Origin: Esteya vermicola
Taxonomy: Eukaryota; Ascomycota; Sordariomycetes; Ophiostomatales; Ophiostomataceae
NCBI GenBank assembly: GCA_002778215.1
Contig: PCDM01000001.1
Location: 3,844,001 to 3,908,000, forward strand
Length of the DNA stretch: 64,000 nt
Direction: 5' to 3'
In this document: piece by piece, positions 13,641 through 26,733 of the stretch
Layout of the letters: every line of letters starts with the position of its first letter
Numbering within the stretch: the first letter of the stretch is position 1
Translations under genes and position numbers: made by a program
Notes under the pieces: model-generated
Database searches by the model: none
The model's input: only the letters and a program-made list of their open reading frames with translations
Told to the model about the DNA's origin: nothing

Positions 13641-15692
13641 TTATAGTACTTTTTATAAGTACTTTTAAAGTATAATAAGCTTTTTTTAAAATAAAGAGTA
13701 TAGTCCTTTATATAGTAGTTATATTTTAAGTAGTAAATTAATTATATAATTTATACTTTAGTAAATTAAAAAGTTAATAGTATTCTTTATAAAAAAATAC
13801 GTTTTTATATTTATAAAGCTTAAGTAGGACTTTTATAAGCCTTTTATAGTTTTTTTAAAGCTCTTTATTTAAAAAATTAGTAAATTCTTTTACTTATACT
13901 AATATATAATAAGTAGTAGTATTTATTACGCCTTTTTAAAAGGTTTTTACTAGCTTAACCTTTAATTTATAAAACTACTACTTTTTACTAATAAAGTATA
14001 ATAACATCTTCTTATTTAATAAAGTTAGTATATTTAAAAGTACTAGTATATTACTATTAATATAGTTTAGTTTTATATAATAATAAGTAATTTACTATTT
14101 TTTTTAGTTAGTATTTAATAGTTAAATTATAACTACTTATATATTATAAACTTATAGCTTTAAGTTAGTAAGTACTTATATAAGTAGTAAAAGCCTTATA
14201 AACTTTAGTAAGCTTAGTACCTTTATAAATTTTTAGTTTACTATATTAATTTTATTATTATAGTTTAAATTAATAAATATAAAGTAATTACTACTTATAA
14301 TAACTTATTTTTTTATTTATAGCCTTTTACTAACTAAAATAAAGTTTAACAATTTTAAAGTGTCCTTTTAAAGGCTATTTAAGCTTTTTCTTTACTTTTA
14401 CCTTTTTTATTTTTATTACTAGTATTATTATTATTATTAATCTTAATAAAGTTAACTTAAACATTTTTTTTTAATAGCTTACTTACTAAATTATTAAAAT
14501 ATATAAGTAAAATATAGCCTTTTTTACTATAGTAAAAACACTTAATATTATTACTACTTAATTTAGTATAATATCTTAAGCTAAACCTATTTATAAATTA
14601 TTTAAACTTTTAAGCCTTAAAAGCTTTTTAGTAAAAGCTTAAATACTTTTTTTTAGTTTTTTATTAAAGGTCTTCTTCTTTTTCTTTATATTAAGTATAG
14701 TCTTTTTTTACTACTTATTTAAAAAGCTATCCTTTTAAAGTTTATTTATACGCTTTGATACTTAGTACTAATTTATTATATAGGTTATATTTTTTATAAT
14801 AAGGTTATATTTAATTTTATTACTTAGTCTTATATAAATTATAACTACTATAAATTTTTTAAGTAAAGGATTAATCTTTTCCTTTAACAAGCTTATATAT
14901 ATATAGTAGTTACTAAAGCTTTATTTTATAAGTTAGTAAGATTTTTTTAAACGTATTACTATAGTACTAAACAAATCTTTTATTTTTAATATTAGTATAT
15001 TTAACTAAGTATTAAAGACGTTTTAAAAGTATAAGCTTAATATACGTTCTTACTTTAGTAATATATTAAAGAACTACTTTTAATAAATAAGAAAAGCTTT
15101 ATTTATAAGCTAAAGTACTATATTAATCTTATTAATATTTTAAAAGTACTATTAAGATATTAATTTAAATATACGTCTTATTACTTTATACTACTCTTAT
15201 TATTATAAATACGTTAATAAATCTTTATACTTTTTAAGTAGCTTTAGCTTTAAGTTATACGTTTAGCTACTTACTTTAAATAGCGCTTAGTTACTAGTAT
15301 ATAATAAGGCTATAAAGACTATATTTTTACCTTTTAAATTATTTAAGTCTAGCTTTTAAACCTTAAAGGCACTTTATAAGTTTTTTACTAATAGTTATAT
15401 AGTGTGTATAAGTATAGTCTTTTTACTTATACTATTTAACTTTACTTATAGCCGTACTACTTTTATATATATTATAAGTAATTATTAAAAGTATATTTAA
15501 TAAGTCTTTAGTATAACTAATTTAACTATTATTTTATTATTTATAAATATTATTTTAATTAGTATAAACTTAATAAAGTCTTTAAGTAATACTTATATAG
15601 CTTTTATTACTTTTAAAGCCTTAAAAATAATTAGTAATTTAGTTATTATAAAAAAAAATTCTTTTAAGTAGTTAATAAAAAGAATTTATTAA

Positions 15693-16105
15693 TATAAAGG
15701 TATTTATAAAGTTAATACTATATACTATTATAACTAAGTAAAAAATAATATTAACTTTATAATAACTAAATTATATATATAAGTATATAAGAATAAGAAT
15801 AAATTCTTATCTTTTTTATTAAAAAAGGGTATAGTAATATTATATAAATATAAAAAATGTTTATTAGTCTACTTATTTTAACTAATTATAAAGAGTGTTT
15901 AAAGACCCCTTAAAGTCTACTCTTAGTATCTTAAAATAGCTTACTACTATTCTATTTCTTAGCTAATTATAGTAGGACGCTAGTAAATTAAATATCTAAC
16001 TAATTATAGAGGGACCTTATAGGGACTCTAGACGGTCTATGTATAGTGCCTTAACTTTGCTTAGTTATACGGCGTTTATAAGTAATTCTTATTAAAACTG
16101 TAATA
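15693..16105. repeat. LTR of family B (right copy)
   Basis: Starts TATAAAGGTATTTATAAAG and ends AAAACTGTAATA. It is less mutated in its second half than the left copy. Confidence 0.75.
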
Positions 16106-16384
16106 AGTAAAAGGTAGTCTTTTTATAATAAGTAAGCTTAAGCTATAAAAAAAGTTACTACTATTTATTATATACTAGTTACTAGTATAAAAGGAAATAT
16201 ACTAATAATAACTGTATATTATTTTTAGTATAAATACTTTAAATAAAGAAGATAAATAAATAAAGTAAATAACTATAATATATTAGTAAAAGTATTTAAA
16301 TATAAAATTAGTTAATTTTTATTTATTTAAAATTTATAAAAATTTCCTATTTTATAACTAGTTATTTAGTAATAATAAGTATAA
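16106..16384 (+). repeat. End of a family C element with its LTR
   Basis: Positions 16,106-16,165 match the internal end of family C next to its LTR (compare 61,195-61,253). Positions 16,166-16,374 are a family C LTR, slightly shorter than the 238-bp standard. The left side is cut by the family B LTR. Confidence 0.6.
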
Positions 16385-16799
16385 TATAAAGGTATTTATA
16401 AGGTTAGTACTATATACTATTATAACTAAGTAGAAAATAATATTAACTTTATAATAACTAAATTGTATACGTATATATATATTATAATAAGAATAAATTC
16501 TTATCCCTTTTATTAAAAAGAGGTATAATAGTACTATATAAATATAAGAGATATTTATTAGTCTACTTAATTTAGTTAATTATAAAAAGTACTTAAAGAC
16601 TTTATAAAGTTAATCCTAAGTATCTTAAAACAGCTTACTACTATTCTATCTCCTAGCTAATTATAGTAGGGCGCCTATAGATTAACTATCTAACTAATTA
16701 TAGTAGGACCTTGTAAGGACTCTAGACAGTCCGTGTATAGTGCCTTAACTATACTTAGTTATATAGCGTTTATTAGTAATTCTTATTAAAGCTATAATA
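16385..16799. repeat. Solo LTR of family B with target duplication
   Basis: A 415-bp family B LTR flanked directly by TATAA on both sides (16,380-16,384 and 16,800-16,804). The 5-bp duplication shows that this LTR marks an independent insertion later reduced to a solo LTR. It is not one end of the 8,168-16,105 element. Confidence 0.75.
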
Positions 16800-16864
16800 T
16801 ATAAGGCTAAAAATAATACTAAAAAAGATAAAATAAAGTTTTTTTAAATAAATAATAGTAAAAA

Positions 16865-17102
16865 TATTACTAGTAACATTTACTATAAAAAAGAAAATTC
16901 CTATAGTTTTTTAAATAAACAATACAACCAACTTTATATTTATATACTTTATACTAATATATATAAATTATACAGAATTATTAATATATTATAGTTATTT
17001 ACTTTATTTGTTTATTTCCTTTATTTAAAATGTATATATTAAGGATAATATATAGTTATTATTAGTATATTTCCTTTTATAGTAATAATCTAGCGTGTAA
17101 TA
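16865..17102 (-). repeat. LTR of family C (left copy of 16.9-25.8 kb element)
   Basis: A 238-bp repeat, reverse complement of the plus-orientation LTRs at 38,752 and 54,139. It starts TATTACTAGTAAC and ends GCGTGTAATA. Confidence 0.8.
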
Positions 17103-20100
17103 AGTAATAGTAACTCTTTTTATAGCTTAAGCTTACTTATTATAAAAAGACTACTTTTTACTATATACTATTTATAAAAAATATAGGAACCTGTGTATAG
17201 TTTAAGCTTGTTTAAGCTTGTTTATAGTATATAGTAAATATTTAAATAAAGTAAGCTTAGTCTTTTATTATAAAATATTTATACTTTTTTTAATATTAAA
17301 ATAGCTTTTTTAAAAAGGATGTTAATAGTTATAAGTAGTTTAATATTACTACTAAATTTACTTACTTAAGTTTATACCTTTTAAAAAAGCTATAATAAGA
17401 ATAAGAAAAAAGAAAGAACTTAAAAACTTTAAAGATTTCTTTAATAATAGTGCTTTAAATAATAATATAGTACTTAAAACCCTTTTATAAGGCACTTTTA
17501 AAAATATAATAATAATAGCTAGTTAAAAAATTATAAATAATCTTTTTACTATTATTACTAGTCTTTTTAGTATTAATAAAAAAATAGTTATTTAAAAAAT
17601 TAGCTAACTTATAAAGTTACTTTTAAACTAGGCTTTAAAAAAAGGTATTTACTAACCTTTTAAATTTAAAATATAAAAAAAACATAGTAAAAACTTGTTT
17701 ATTTAAAAATAAGCCTTCTTTTTTTATAACTATAGTCTACTTTTTATTTAAACTAGGCTAATACGTAATTTTATAGTATTTTACTACTTTGTTATATTAT
17801 AATAAGAATAAAATATTATATATTTTAAAAATATAATAATTTTTTAAGTATAAAAAAAAAGGTAAATATACTATAAACTAAGATAGACTAACGTTTTAAT
17901 TATAGTATTAACCTTTTAACTAAGACTATATACTAAAATAGTATAGTTATAAGTTTATATATTAAGAATTACTTTACTACTTATATTAGTAAAATAACTT
18001 TTTATAGTATTATAAACTATAAAGAATTAATAAGTTAAATAAGTACTATTATCTTAGTTATTTTCTACTATATATAAACTAATCTTATTTAAAATAATAG
18101 TACTATTATAATAATTATAAGTATAAGCTATAGTATAATTAATAATATATACTACCTTTAATTAATAAGTAAAACTTACTTAGTTTATATTAGAACTACG
18201 TTTTAGTTTAAGAAAACGTACTTTTATAACTTAAAATTCTACTAACTATTAATATTCTTATATAAAACTAAAGACTAGTAAAAATTAACTTAAAGCTGCT
18301 TACTTAAAATATCTTTAATTTAAAGCTTTTTATTAATAATACTAATATTAATTAAGTAGTAGTATTAGTACTTAGTATAATAAGTAAAATAAATTTTAAT
18401 AAAATAGTACTTTAAGTATTATAAAATATTTAAAAAAATAAGATTTTTTTATTTTAATACTATTATAATTAAGTATAAAGAATAATACTTTATTATATAA
18501 AATAAATATATATATTATTATAATATAAAAAACTTTCTTTAAGTAGTAAATAAAGCGTTTAAGTAAAATAATTTAAAAGTAAAATAAAAAACTATTTTTT
18601 AAAATATTTAAAAAAACCTTTATAAAAAAGTACTTACTTAGTACTAAAAGTAATTAAGTAAATATAAATATTAATACTTTATATTAAACTAGTAATTTAT
18701 AGCTTAAGTATTATATAAATAATTTACTATATATAATTTTAAAGTATAATAGTAGCTTTAAAAATATACTTTTATTAAAAAACTTTTATAAAATAGTAAA
18801 AATCTTTATATCTTTATAATAAAGGTTATTTAATATAGTTATATATATAGTAATTAAAATAAAATTTTAAATTTTAAACGTATATACTTAAAGCTTTTTT
18901 TTACTCTTTATACTATTATTTTTACTTTTTATAGTAATACAACTATTAGTATTTACTTAGATTTATTATAAGATAAAGTATGTATTTTAAAAGAAGCTTA
19001 AAAGCTAAAGACTATAAAAAAGGATAAAAAAGTATACTTTATAAATATAAAAAAAGAAAATAAAGATGTATATTATAATTAATAAAATAATTAATATAAA
19101 TTAGTTTATAAAAATAAAAAAAAAGATTTAAATATAAAAATATATATTATAATAATTTATATAAGTAATAATATAACTTAAATATAATTAAATAGTTATA
19201 TAAGTTATATAATTTCTAGTATAAAAAAAACTTCCTTTTTTTATAACTTAAAAACTTAATTTTTTCCTTTTTTTATTAAACTTTATTTACTTAAATATAA
19301 CTATTTTTAAATATTGCCTTTTACTAAACAATTTATAACCTTTATATAAATAAAATAAAGTTTAAAATAATATTTATAATAAATATAACTATAATATTAT
19401 AAAAAATTCTTTACTTTAATAATTTTATTAACTTATACTATAGTAAGTATATATATTCTACTTACTTAATTTAAATAATAAAAATATATAAGTTATATAT
19501 ATAAATAATAATAACTTATATAATAAAATAAAATTACTTATTAAAAAAGGATATTTTTTTAATAATATTGTTATAAAATTAATTAAGTAGTAAGAACTAT
19601 ATATAGTAACCTTTTAAAAAGATAGCTACTATTATAAAAATATATACTATATAATAGTATTTTAGTAAAAAAAGCTAACTTTTACTTAAATAAGAATTAA
19701 TAAATTAAATATTTTTTTTAAAAGTTTACTTTTTATAGTTAATACTAGCTTAATATTAGTAAAAGATTTACGTTTTAATTATAGTTATATATATTTTTAA
19801 ATATATATACGTTTTTTACTAAGTAAAAAAAATATATTATATTACTTTAATATTAAAGTAAGTAGTAATATAGTTAATAAAGTATTTTTTAATAAATATA
19901 AAATTAATATTAATTTTATAAAATATAATAAATATATTAATAGTGTTAAAAGTTTACTATAAATTTAATAATAAGCTATATTTATAATATACTTACTTAA
20001 TTAAGTATAATATAAATATATATATAGTATATTTTATATTACTACTAATATTATTAATAAACTTAAACTAAATCTACTTATTAGTATAAGTAATATATAT

Positions 20101-23100
20101 ACTTTAAATACTAAATTAATATTAAAAAAAAACTATTATTTTTTATAAAATTAAAAGCTTACTTATTTATAAATAAATATAAAAACTTTAAACTTATATT
20201 TATATTCTAGTTAAAAAAGACACTATTATACTACTTATAATAAATATATTTATAACTATATAATACTTTAAATTATATTATACTATAGTTTATAATATAT
20301 AAAAAATAGTAATAAACTATATTTTTATTAAAATAAAAAGTTATTTTTATTTTATATAGTTATAGTAAATAATATAATAATAAAGTTACTAGTTATTTAA
20401 AAAAACGCTTTTTTTAATAAAAGTTTTAAAATAAATAATATATAAGATAATTTATATATTAATTAAAAAAAAGTGTAATATTTTATATTTATTTAAACTA
20501 CTATAAAAAAAGAAAATTTAAAGCTAAATTATATATATACTAGTATTTTAGTATATAAACTATAAAAAATAAAAAATGTCTTATTTAAGATAGATATTAA
20601 TAAAGTAATAGTTTATATATAAAATATTAACTTTAATTAAAAGTTATATATACTTTTTTAAGAATTTTAATAACTTTTTATAAATAAAAGTATTATACTT
20701 AAAAAATTAAAAAATATATATTAATCTACTTAATAATTAGTAATAAATTAAAATTATTATAAAAAAATATTTTTTTAGTATTTATAATAAATAAGTAGTA
20801 AATAATACTTTTAATCTTTTTTATACTTTAAAAAAGTTTTAATAAATACTAAACTTTACTTTTATTATATATTTTATCTTTATAATATACTATAAAAATA
20901 TTAAAAAAAATTTTATTAAAAAGAATTAAATAGTTATTAATATATAGCTATTAAATTATTTATATATATTTAATATTTACTTACTTTTTAATTAATAAAA
21001 TATTATAAAAAGAATATATAAATATTGTTTTTTCTTAACTTAAATACTATTACTTTTTTTTTAATTATTTATTTTTTATAATTACTATAATTATATAGTA
21101 ATTATTAATAATTATAGCTTTAAAAAATTAAATATAGTATTTATAAGATTTTAAAATTTATTAAAATCTATATAATAATTTATAAATAAACTTTTTTATA
21201 ACTATTATAGTTTTATTAATATATATATTAACAATATTATAATTTTTAACTATATAATAAAGGAATATTTTAAGTACTTATATACTATTTTTAAAATACT
21301 TAATAAAGTGTAACTTTAAATATTAAAAAAAAACATTTTTTAAATTTCTTATAGTCTAACTTCTTAAGTATAAGGTTAATAAAACTAGTATTTATAAAAC
21401 TAATAATTATATTACTACTTTTAAAAATATAAAAATACTTAATAATCTTAATAATTTTAGTATATATTTAAATATAACTAAATTTCTTTATACTAAAATA
21501 TTATAGTATAATATTAAATTATAGCTACTATAAAAATAAAAAATAGCTTTTTAAAAAAAAAGAAAATATAATAATAGTTTTATTAATAAAGTAAAAAAAA
21601 TATAAAGAAAAAAAGTAAGTAATAAACTTATATTTAAACTTATAAATTAAAAATATAAGTTATTTTATATACTATAAAAGCACTTTTATAAGTAAATATA
21701 GTTATATTATTATAATTTAATAATTATATTATTTATTAAGTTTAATATTTATAAAAAAGTATATAAACTTTATATATTTTAACTTAATAATATTTAAAAT
21801 AAAATTTTTATTCTTAGTAAAAATATTTTATAATACTATTACTACTTAATTTTTTTATATTATATACTATTAATAATTAAAAAAAACTATATAAATTAAT
21901 AAAAGTAGAAATTATTATATATATTTAAATTAAAGTTAAGCTTTATAAAATAATTTAGTTTAATTAATATTTAATAAATTTTATTATAAATTATATATTA
22001 TTAAAAAGAATTATTATATATATATATTACTTAAAATACTAAACTTTAATAAAGTAAATATTAAGTTTATAGTTATAATAAATTACTTTTTATAGTTTTA
22101 ACTTAATATTTTTTATATTTTTAGTATAATAAACGTTGTTTTTAACGCCTTTTCTTAGCTTTTTATATAAGTAAAAAAATATATAAATTTAAATAAAAGT
22201 ATATTAAAAAATATCTACTTTATAACTAATAAAAATAGTTTTAAATATTATATTAATATACTTTAAAGTTTAAAATATTTTTACTAGTATAAAGTAAATA
22301 AATTTATATATTAAAATAAAGTATATAGTAAAAGTTATATATAAATATACTTTACTACTAAGTAATATATTATTAAAAAGTACTTTATAAACTATATACT
22401 TAAACTAATATATTTAACTTTATAAGATTAACTTTATAGTATATAAAAAAGCTGCCTTTTACTTAAACTATAATATATTATAAATAATTTCTTTTATTAT
22501 ATATAGCCTATAAAATATCCTTAATTAACTATTTTTAAGATTTATATAAAAATACTTTTTAATAAAGTTTATAATAAAATATACTATTTTAGTAAAGCTT
22601 AAATATAGTATAATTTTAAAAATATCTTTATTTTATACTTATTAAAAATAATTTAAAAATATATTTAGTATTATAAATTATACTATATTAATTATTATAA
22701 GCTACTTAATAAGGAATTATATAATACTTATAATCTTATTATACTTTTTTATATAATTATTATAAATTTTATTACTAACTTATTAAAAGTTATAATAATT
22801 AGTATAGTATAGTAAATACTTAAATATAACTATTATAATATACTTATTATAGTATTATATAAATTTTTAAAAAAAACTATATTATTATTAAAATAAAAAG
22901 TATATACTATTAAATAATAAGCTTATATTTTTTTTATAGTTTTTTTTATAACTAAAGACTATTAATAAATATTATCTTTAATTATAATTTTAAATTTATA
23001 TTAATACTATAATATAAGATTTTCTATCTTTTTAAAATATTACTTATATTTTTTATAGCTTACTACTTTTAAATAAATAGCCTTTTTAAAAAGAAAAATT

Positions 23101-25602
23101 AAACTATAAAAATTATAATAAAATATATTATATATAGTAATTTAAATAAGTTATAAATAAACTTACTTTTTACTTTATAATACTACTTAAATAATACTTA
23201 TACTATAACTATTAAAATATTATTAAATTAACTACTTTATAGTGTTTAACTTAAATTTTTTATAAACTTTATTATAAAATATTTACTTATAATTTTAAAT
23301 TCTACTATATAGGCTATACTATAGTAATAACGTTTTTATAAAGTAAAAAAACGTATTAATATTACTAGTATATTAGTAAAACTTAAATATAATAATATAC
23401 ACTTTTTTATTTTATTTAATTTAAGTAATATAGTATATTTATATTTATATTATAAATAATACTTATTAAAAAAACCTTTATAAAAATAATTTTTATAATA
23501 TATAAGCCTATTTATAATAAAAAAACAAGTTAAAAGCTAAGTATATTAATTAAATTTCTTAATATTATAAAAAGTATACTTAGTTATATTTATAGCCTAG
23601 CTTTATAAGTTAAAGTAAAATAAAAATAAATTTAAGTATAAAGTACCTTTATTAAAGCTAATTTATATTAATAAAAATTTAAAAAATAATAAATTTAAAA
23701 TTAAGTATATTATAAAATACTATATTTTAAAAAAAAAGAACGTTTTACTACTTTAATTCTTTATTTAATAAATAAAATATTCTTTTATAAATAATTAATA
23801 ATTAATAAAAACTTCTTTTTTATTAAGTATTAAAAATCTACTTTATAAATATAAATAAAAGTATTTAAAAATTAAATAATAATTACTTTAAGCTTAAAAC
23901 CTTTAAAAAGTGTAATTTATTATATTCTTTTACTATATAATAAATAAGTAAATTTAATACACTACTTTTATTTATTTTCTTACTCTTTTATTTTTATACT
24001 TTTAATAAAAACACTAGTTATTTATAATAACATACTTTATTTACTTATTTATACTTTTATATTTAAATTAAATAAATAAAGATTTCTTTTTAAATAAGAA
24101 AAAAAAATAGTATAAAAATAAATAAAAAGCTTTTACTTTTATAATAATTTTACTTATTTTTTATTATTTATAAATTAACTATATTCTTACTTAAATCTTT
24201 ACTTAAGTTTTAATTAATTATTATACACTTTTCTTTTTATACTCTTTTATAAAAGCTTTTATAAGCTATATTTCTTAACTTAATAAAAAATCTTTTATTA
24301 AGTAGCTACTATACCTTTAAGAAAGAAGCTACCTTTAACTCTTTTATATAATATATATAACTATAATATAGCGTTTATAAGCTTAGTAAAGATTAATAAA
24401 TATAAAAAGCTTATAGCTCTTACTATTAAACAGTTAAAAATCTACTTTATAAATATATAAAAAAAATATATAAATTTTAACTTATATTAAAAACTATAAA
24501 GAATAGTCTTTAAAATATTTAATAAGAAAAACGTATAGTATAACTAAATTTTATAAATACTAATATATTAATAAATCTTAGAAAATATTACTTATTATAA
24601 AAAAGCTACTACTAATAGTAAAGACCTTATAACTAAGCTATTTTTATATAAAAAAAATTTATATTATTACGTTTTTATAAAAAAGCTATTTAAAGGTATT
24701 TAGTACTAAATAAAGTACTAGTTAAAAGTATACTAACTTTTCTTTTTTAATAAAAAAGGTAATTTTTAACTTATTTATAAGGCTAAAATCCTTTTATATA
24801 AAAACGTATATAAGAAAGATAAGCTAATAACTTTTATAAATATACTTATAACACTATAAATAGCTAAATTCCTTACTAAGTAGTTTCTTTTTAAAAAATA
24901 AACGTATATACTAAAAAAGACCTTAATATTAAGCTTAGTATAAATATAAGAAGAAGGAATACTATAAATTATTAAGTTATTTACTTAGTTTAAAGTAAAG
25001 ACTAAGTAAGTGTTATATAGCCTCTATAATAATCTTTATATAAAATAAATAGCCTATTAAAAGCTTAAAAAGGAATTTTATACGTTTAAAAAAAAGGTTA
25101 AAAAGAAAATAAGTATAATAACTATTAGTAAGCGCCTAGCCTTTAAGGTAAATCTACACTTTAAACTAATAAAAAAACCGTGTTAAAAAGAACTCTTAAC
25201 GCTTAATCTTATACTTAGCACGTTTAAGAATCTAATTAAGCTAATAGTTATAAATAATATAAATATTAAAGAAATTCCTTATAATATAAGTAAAGTTATA
25301 AAGAAAACTAATTTTAACAAGTTTTTTTAAAAGATAAAGCACTAGTAAATTCTTAATATAATAGTAAATAAGTGTAATATATATAAGTATAAAAAAAGAT
25401 ATAAAAAATAAAAAAAATTTAAAAAATTCTTATAAAAATACAAAAAACAAAGTATAAATAAAACAGAATTCTACTTTTTTATAAGCCTTTTAACTGTTTA
25501 CTTATTTATATACAATATATAATATATAATAAAAAGTAAAAAAAAAGAGGTAAAAGTTGGCTTAAATTAAAAATAATAGAATTTTATTCTAGCCTAGGCA
25601 CT

Positions 25603-25840
25603 TATTACTAGTAATATTTACTATAAAAAGAGAAATTCTTATAGTTTTTTAAATAATTAATATAACTAACTTTATATTTATATACTTTACACTAATATAT
25701 ATAAATTATACAGAATTATTAATATATTATAGTTATTTGCTTTATTTGTTTATTTTCTTTATTTAAGATGTATGTACTAAGAACGATATATAGTTGTTAT
25801 TAGTGTATTTCCTTCTACGGTGGTAATTTAGCGTGTAATA
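25603..25840 (-). repeat. LTR of family C (right copy of 16.9-25.8 kb element)
   Basis: A 238-bp repeat matching 16,865-17,102. It is less mutated than that copy: GTG and CGG triplets survive near its right end. Confidence 0.8.
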
Positions 25841-26360
25841 AAAAAATACTTAAGTAAGGACTTTAAAGCCTACTTAAATAAAAAAGGTATTTACTATATA
25901 CTAATACTTACTTATACTAAAGAAAGTAATGGTATAATTAAAAGGATTAACTAGACTTTAATATATAAAATATATTGCTTTTTTAATACTAAGGAAAATA
26001 AGCTACTTAAATTACTTTATAGATAGCTAGTAAAGATAGTAGTAGAGTTATATTAAATATTTAAGTCTTTTTAAGGTCTTATAGCTTTTACTAAAGATTT
26101 ATAAAAGGCTACTTATATATTATTACGCTATTATTTAGCTTATTAAAAGGAAATATAAGAAGTGTATTAAAGTATAACTAAATATAAAAAGCTTTCTACT
26201 TTTAAGTATTTAAAATTAGTTTTATTAAAGTATTACTTTTAAAGTACTATAACTTAAAAAGAAAGAATAGGCTAAATATAAATATATTTAGCGTTATTTA
26301 TAAGTAATTTTTTTATAAAGGGAAATAACGATTATAACTTTATACTACTAGTTAGTACAA
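25841..26360 (+). pseudogene. Ty1/copia integrase remnant (3' part)
   Basis: The plus-strand reading gives GIYYILTPTYTKESNGIIKR, the copia integrase core end (usual 'GI.H.LTPPYTPEQNGVAER'), followed by an INRTLIYKI-like block (usual 'LNRTLMEKVR'). In-frame stops replace Gln and Trp. The upstream part of the same domain lies at about 16,800-16,864, on the other side of the family C insertion. The recognisable sequence ends about 25 bp before the tRNA gene. Confidence 0.65.
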
Positions 26361-26384
26361 GTAATATTAATTCAGGATGATCTT

Positions 26385-26541
26385 GGTCCTATGGTGCAGT
26401 GGTTAGCATGGTGCTCTTGTAAGTTGCCCAGTTTTCCAAAAAGTTAATTTTTATCTAACTTGAAATTCAGATAGATCTAGGGTATCCCTGTTTACTATAA
26501 TAGTAATGCACAGGTCGTGGGTTCGAACCCCACTAGGACCA
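26385..26541 (+). tRNA. tRNA-Thr (anticodon TGT) with an 84-nt intron
   Basis: The acceptor stem GGTCCTA (26,385-26,391) pairs with TAGGACC (26,534-26,540), and the discriminator is A26,541. The D stem is GTGC/GCAT, and the T arm is GTGGG-TTCGAAC-CCCAC with a perfect B box. The anticodon stem GTGC (26,411-26,414) pairs with GCAC (26,508-26,511), and the loop reads CTTGTAA with TGT at 26,418-26,420. An intron lies at the canonical 37/38 position, about 26,422-26,505 (one-base ambiguity). One oddity is a T-T mismatch at pair 31:39, next to the loop. The intron carries a 6-bp hairpin (AAGTTA/TAACTT) and an AGGG/CCCT hairpin. The gene decodes ACA codons. The Thr assignment rests on the anticodon alone. 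Confidence 0.85.
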
Positions 26542-26548
26542 TTTTTTT
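26542..26548 (+). terminator. RNA polymerase III terminator
   Basis: A run of seven T residues directly after the tRNA discriminator base, the standard Pol III stop signal. Confidence 0.85.
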
Positions 26549-26733
26549 AGGGGTATTATGTAATTCGCCCTTTTTTTTCTATTCTCTTATACTCTGTATA
26601 AAAACATTAGATATTTTCTTCTAAGTACTTATATTACATTAATAAACGTTATATATATTAAACTATAGATGTAGTTAAATCCGCTTCTTGCCTAATAATA
26701 AAATACTCTATAGTCCTCGCCATTAATTAGCTT

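Larger units (their letters stand above)
8168..16105 (-). mobile_element. Ty3/gypsy family B element, LTR-flanked
   Basis: Two direct repeats of about 415 bp (8,168-8,582 and 15,693-16,105) enclose 7.1 kb. A gypsy reverse transcriptase remnant is readable on the minus strand near 13.1-13.6 kb, so the right LTR is the 5' one. The flanking 5-mers (ATAAA on the left, AGTAA on the right) do not match, so I cannot prove the two LTRs came from one insertion. The segment at about 9.2-10.5 kb is clearly less mutated than the rest. Confidence 0.65.
16865..25840 (-). mobile_element. Family C element, LTR-flanked, 8,976 bp
   Basis: Two 238-bp direct repeats (16,865-17,102 and 25,603-25,840) bound the element, and an AAAAA duplication flanks it (16,860-16,864 and 25,841-25,845). 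It is inserted in a copia integrase remnant whose frame resumes on the far side. The same element occurs in the opposite orientation at 54,139-61,491; 'minus' here means only opposite to that copy. The longest readable frames lie on the plus strand at about 24.3-25.5 kb, for example the peptide KATTNSKDLITKLFLYKKN. I recognise no reverse transcriptase, integrase or other domain, so the class is open: a highly decayed autonomous element, or a large non-autonomous LTR element. Confidence 0.7.

Noticed and set aside
8168..16799. A single family B element ending at the 16,385-16,799 LTR
   Set aside because: That LTR has its own perfect TATAA duplication, so it is an independent solo LTR.
1..26370. 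Possible mitochondrial origin because of extreme A+T
   Set aside because: No mitochondrial rRNA, tRNA or respiratory genes; instead gypsy and copia pol remnants with RIP-type stops and 5-bp duplications.
26385..26541. tRNA-Gln or tRNA-Glu on the basis of the 5' half
   Set aside because: The D arm resembles these, but the loop CTTGTAA places TGT at 34-36, which is a threonine anticodon.
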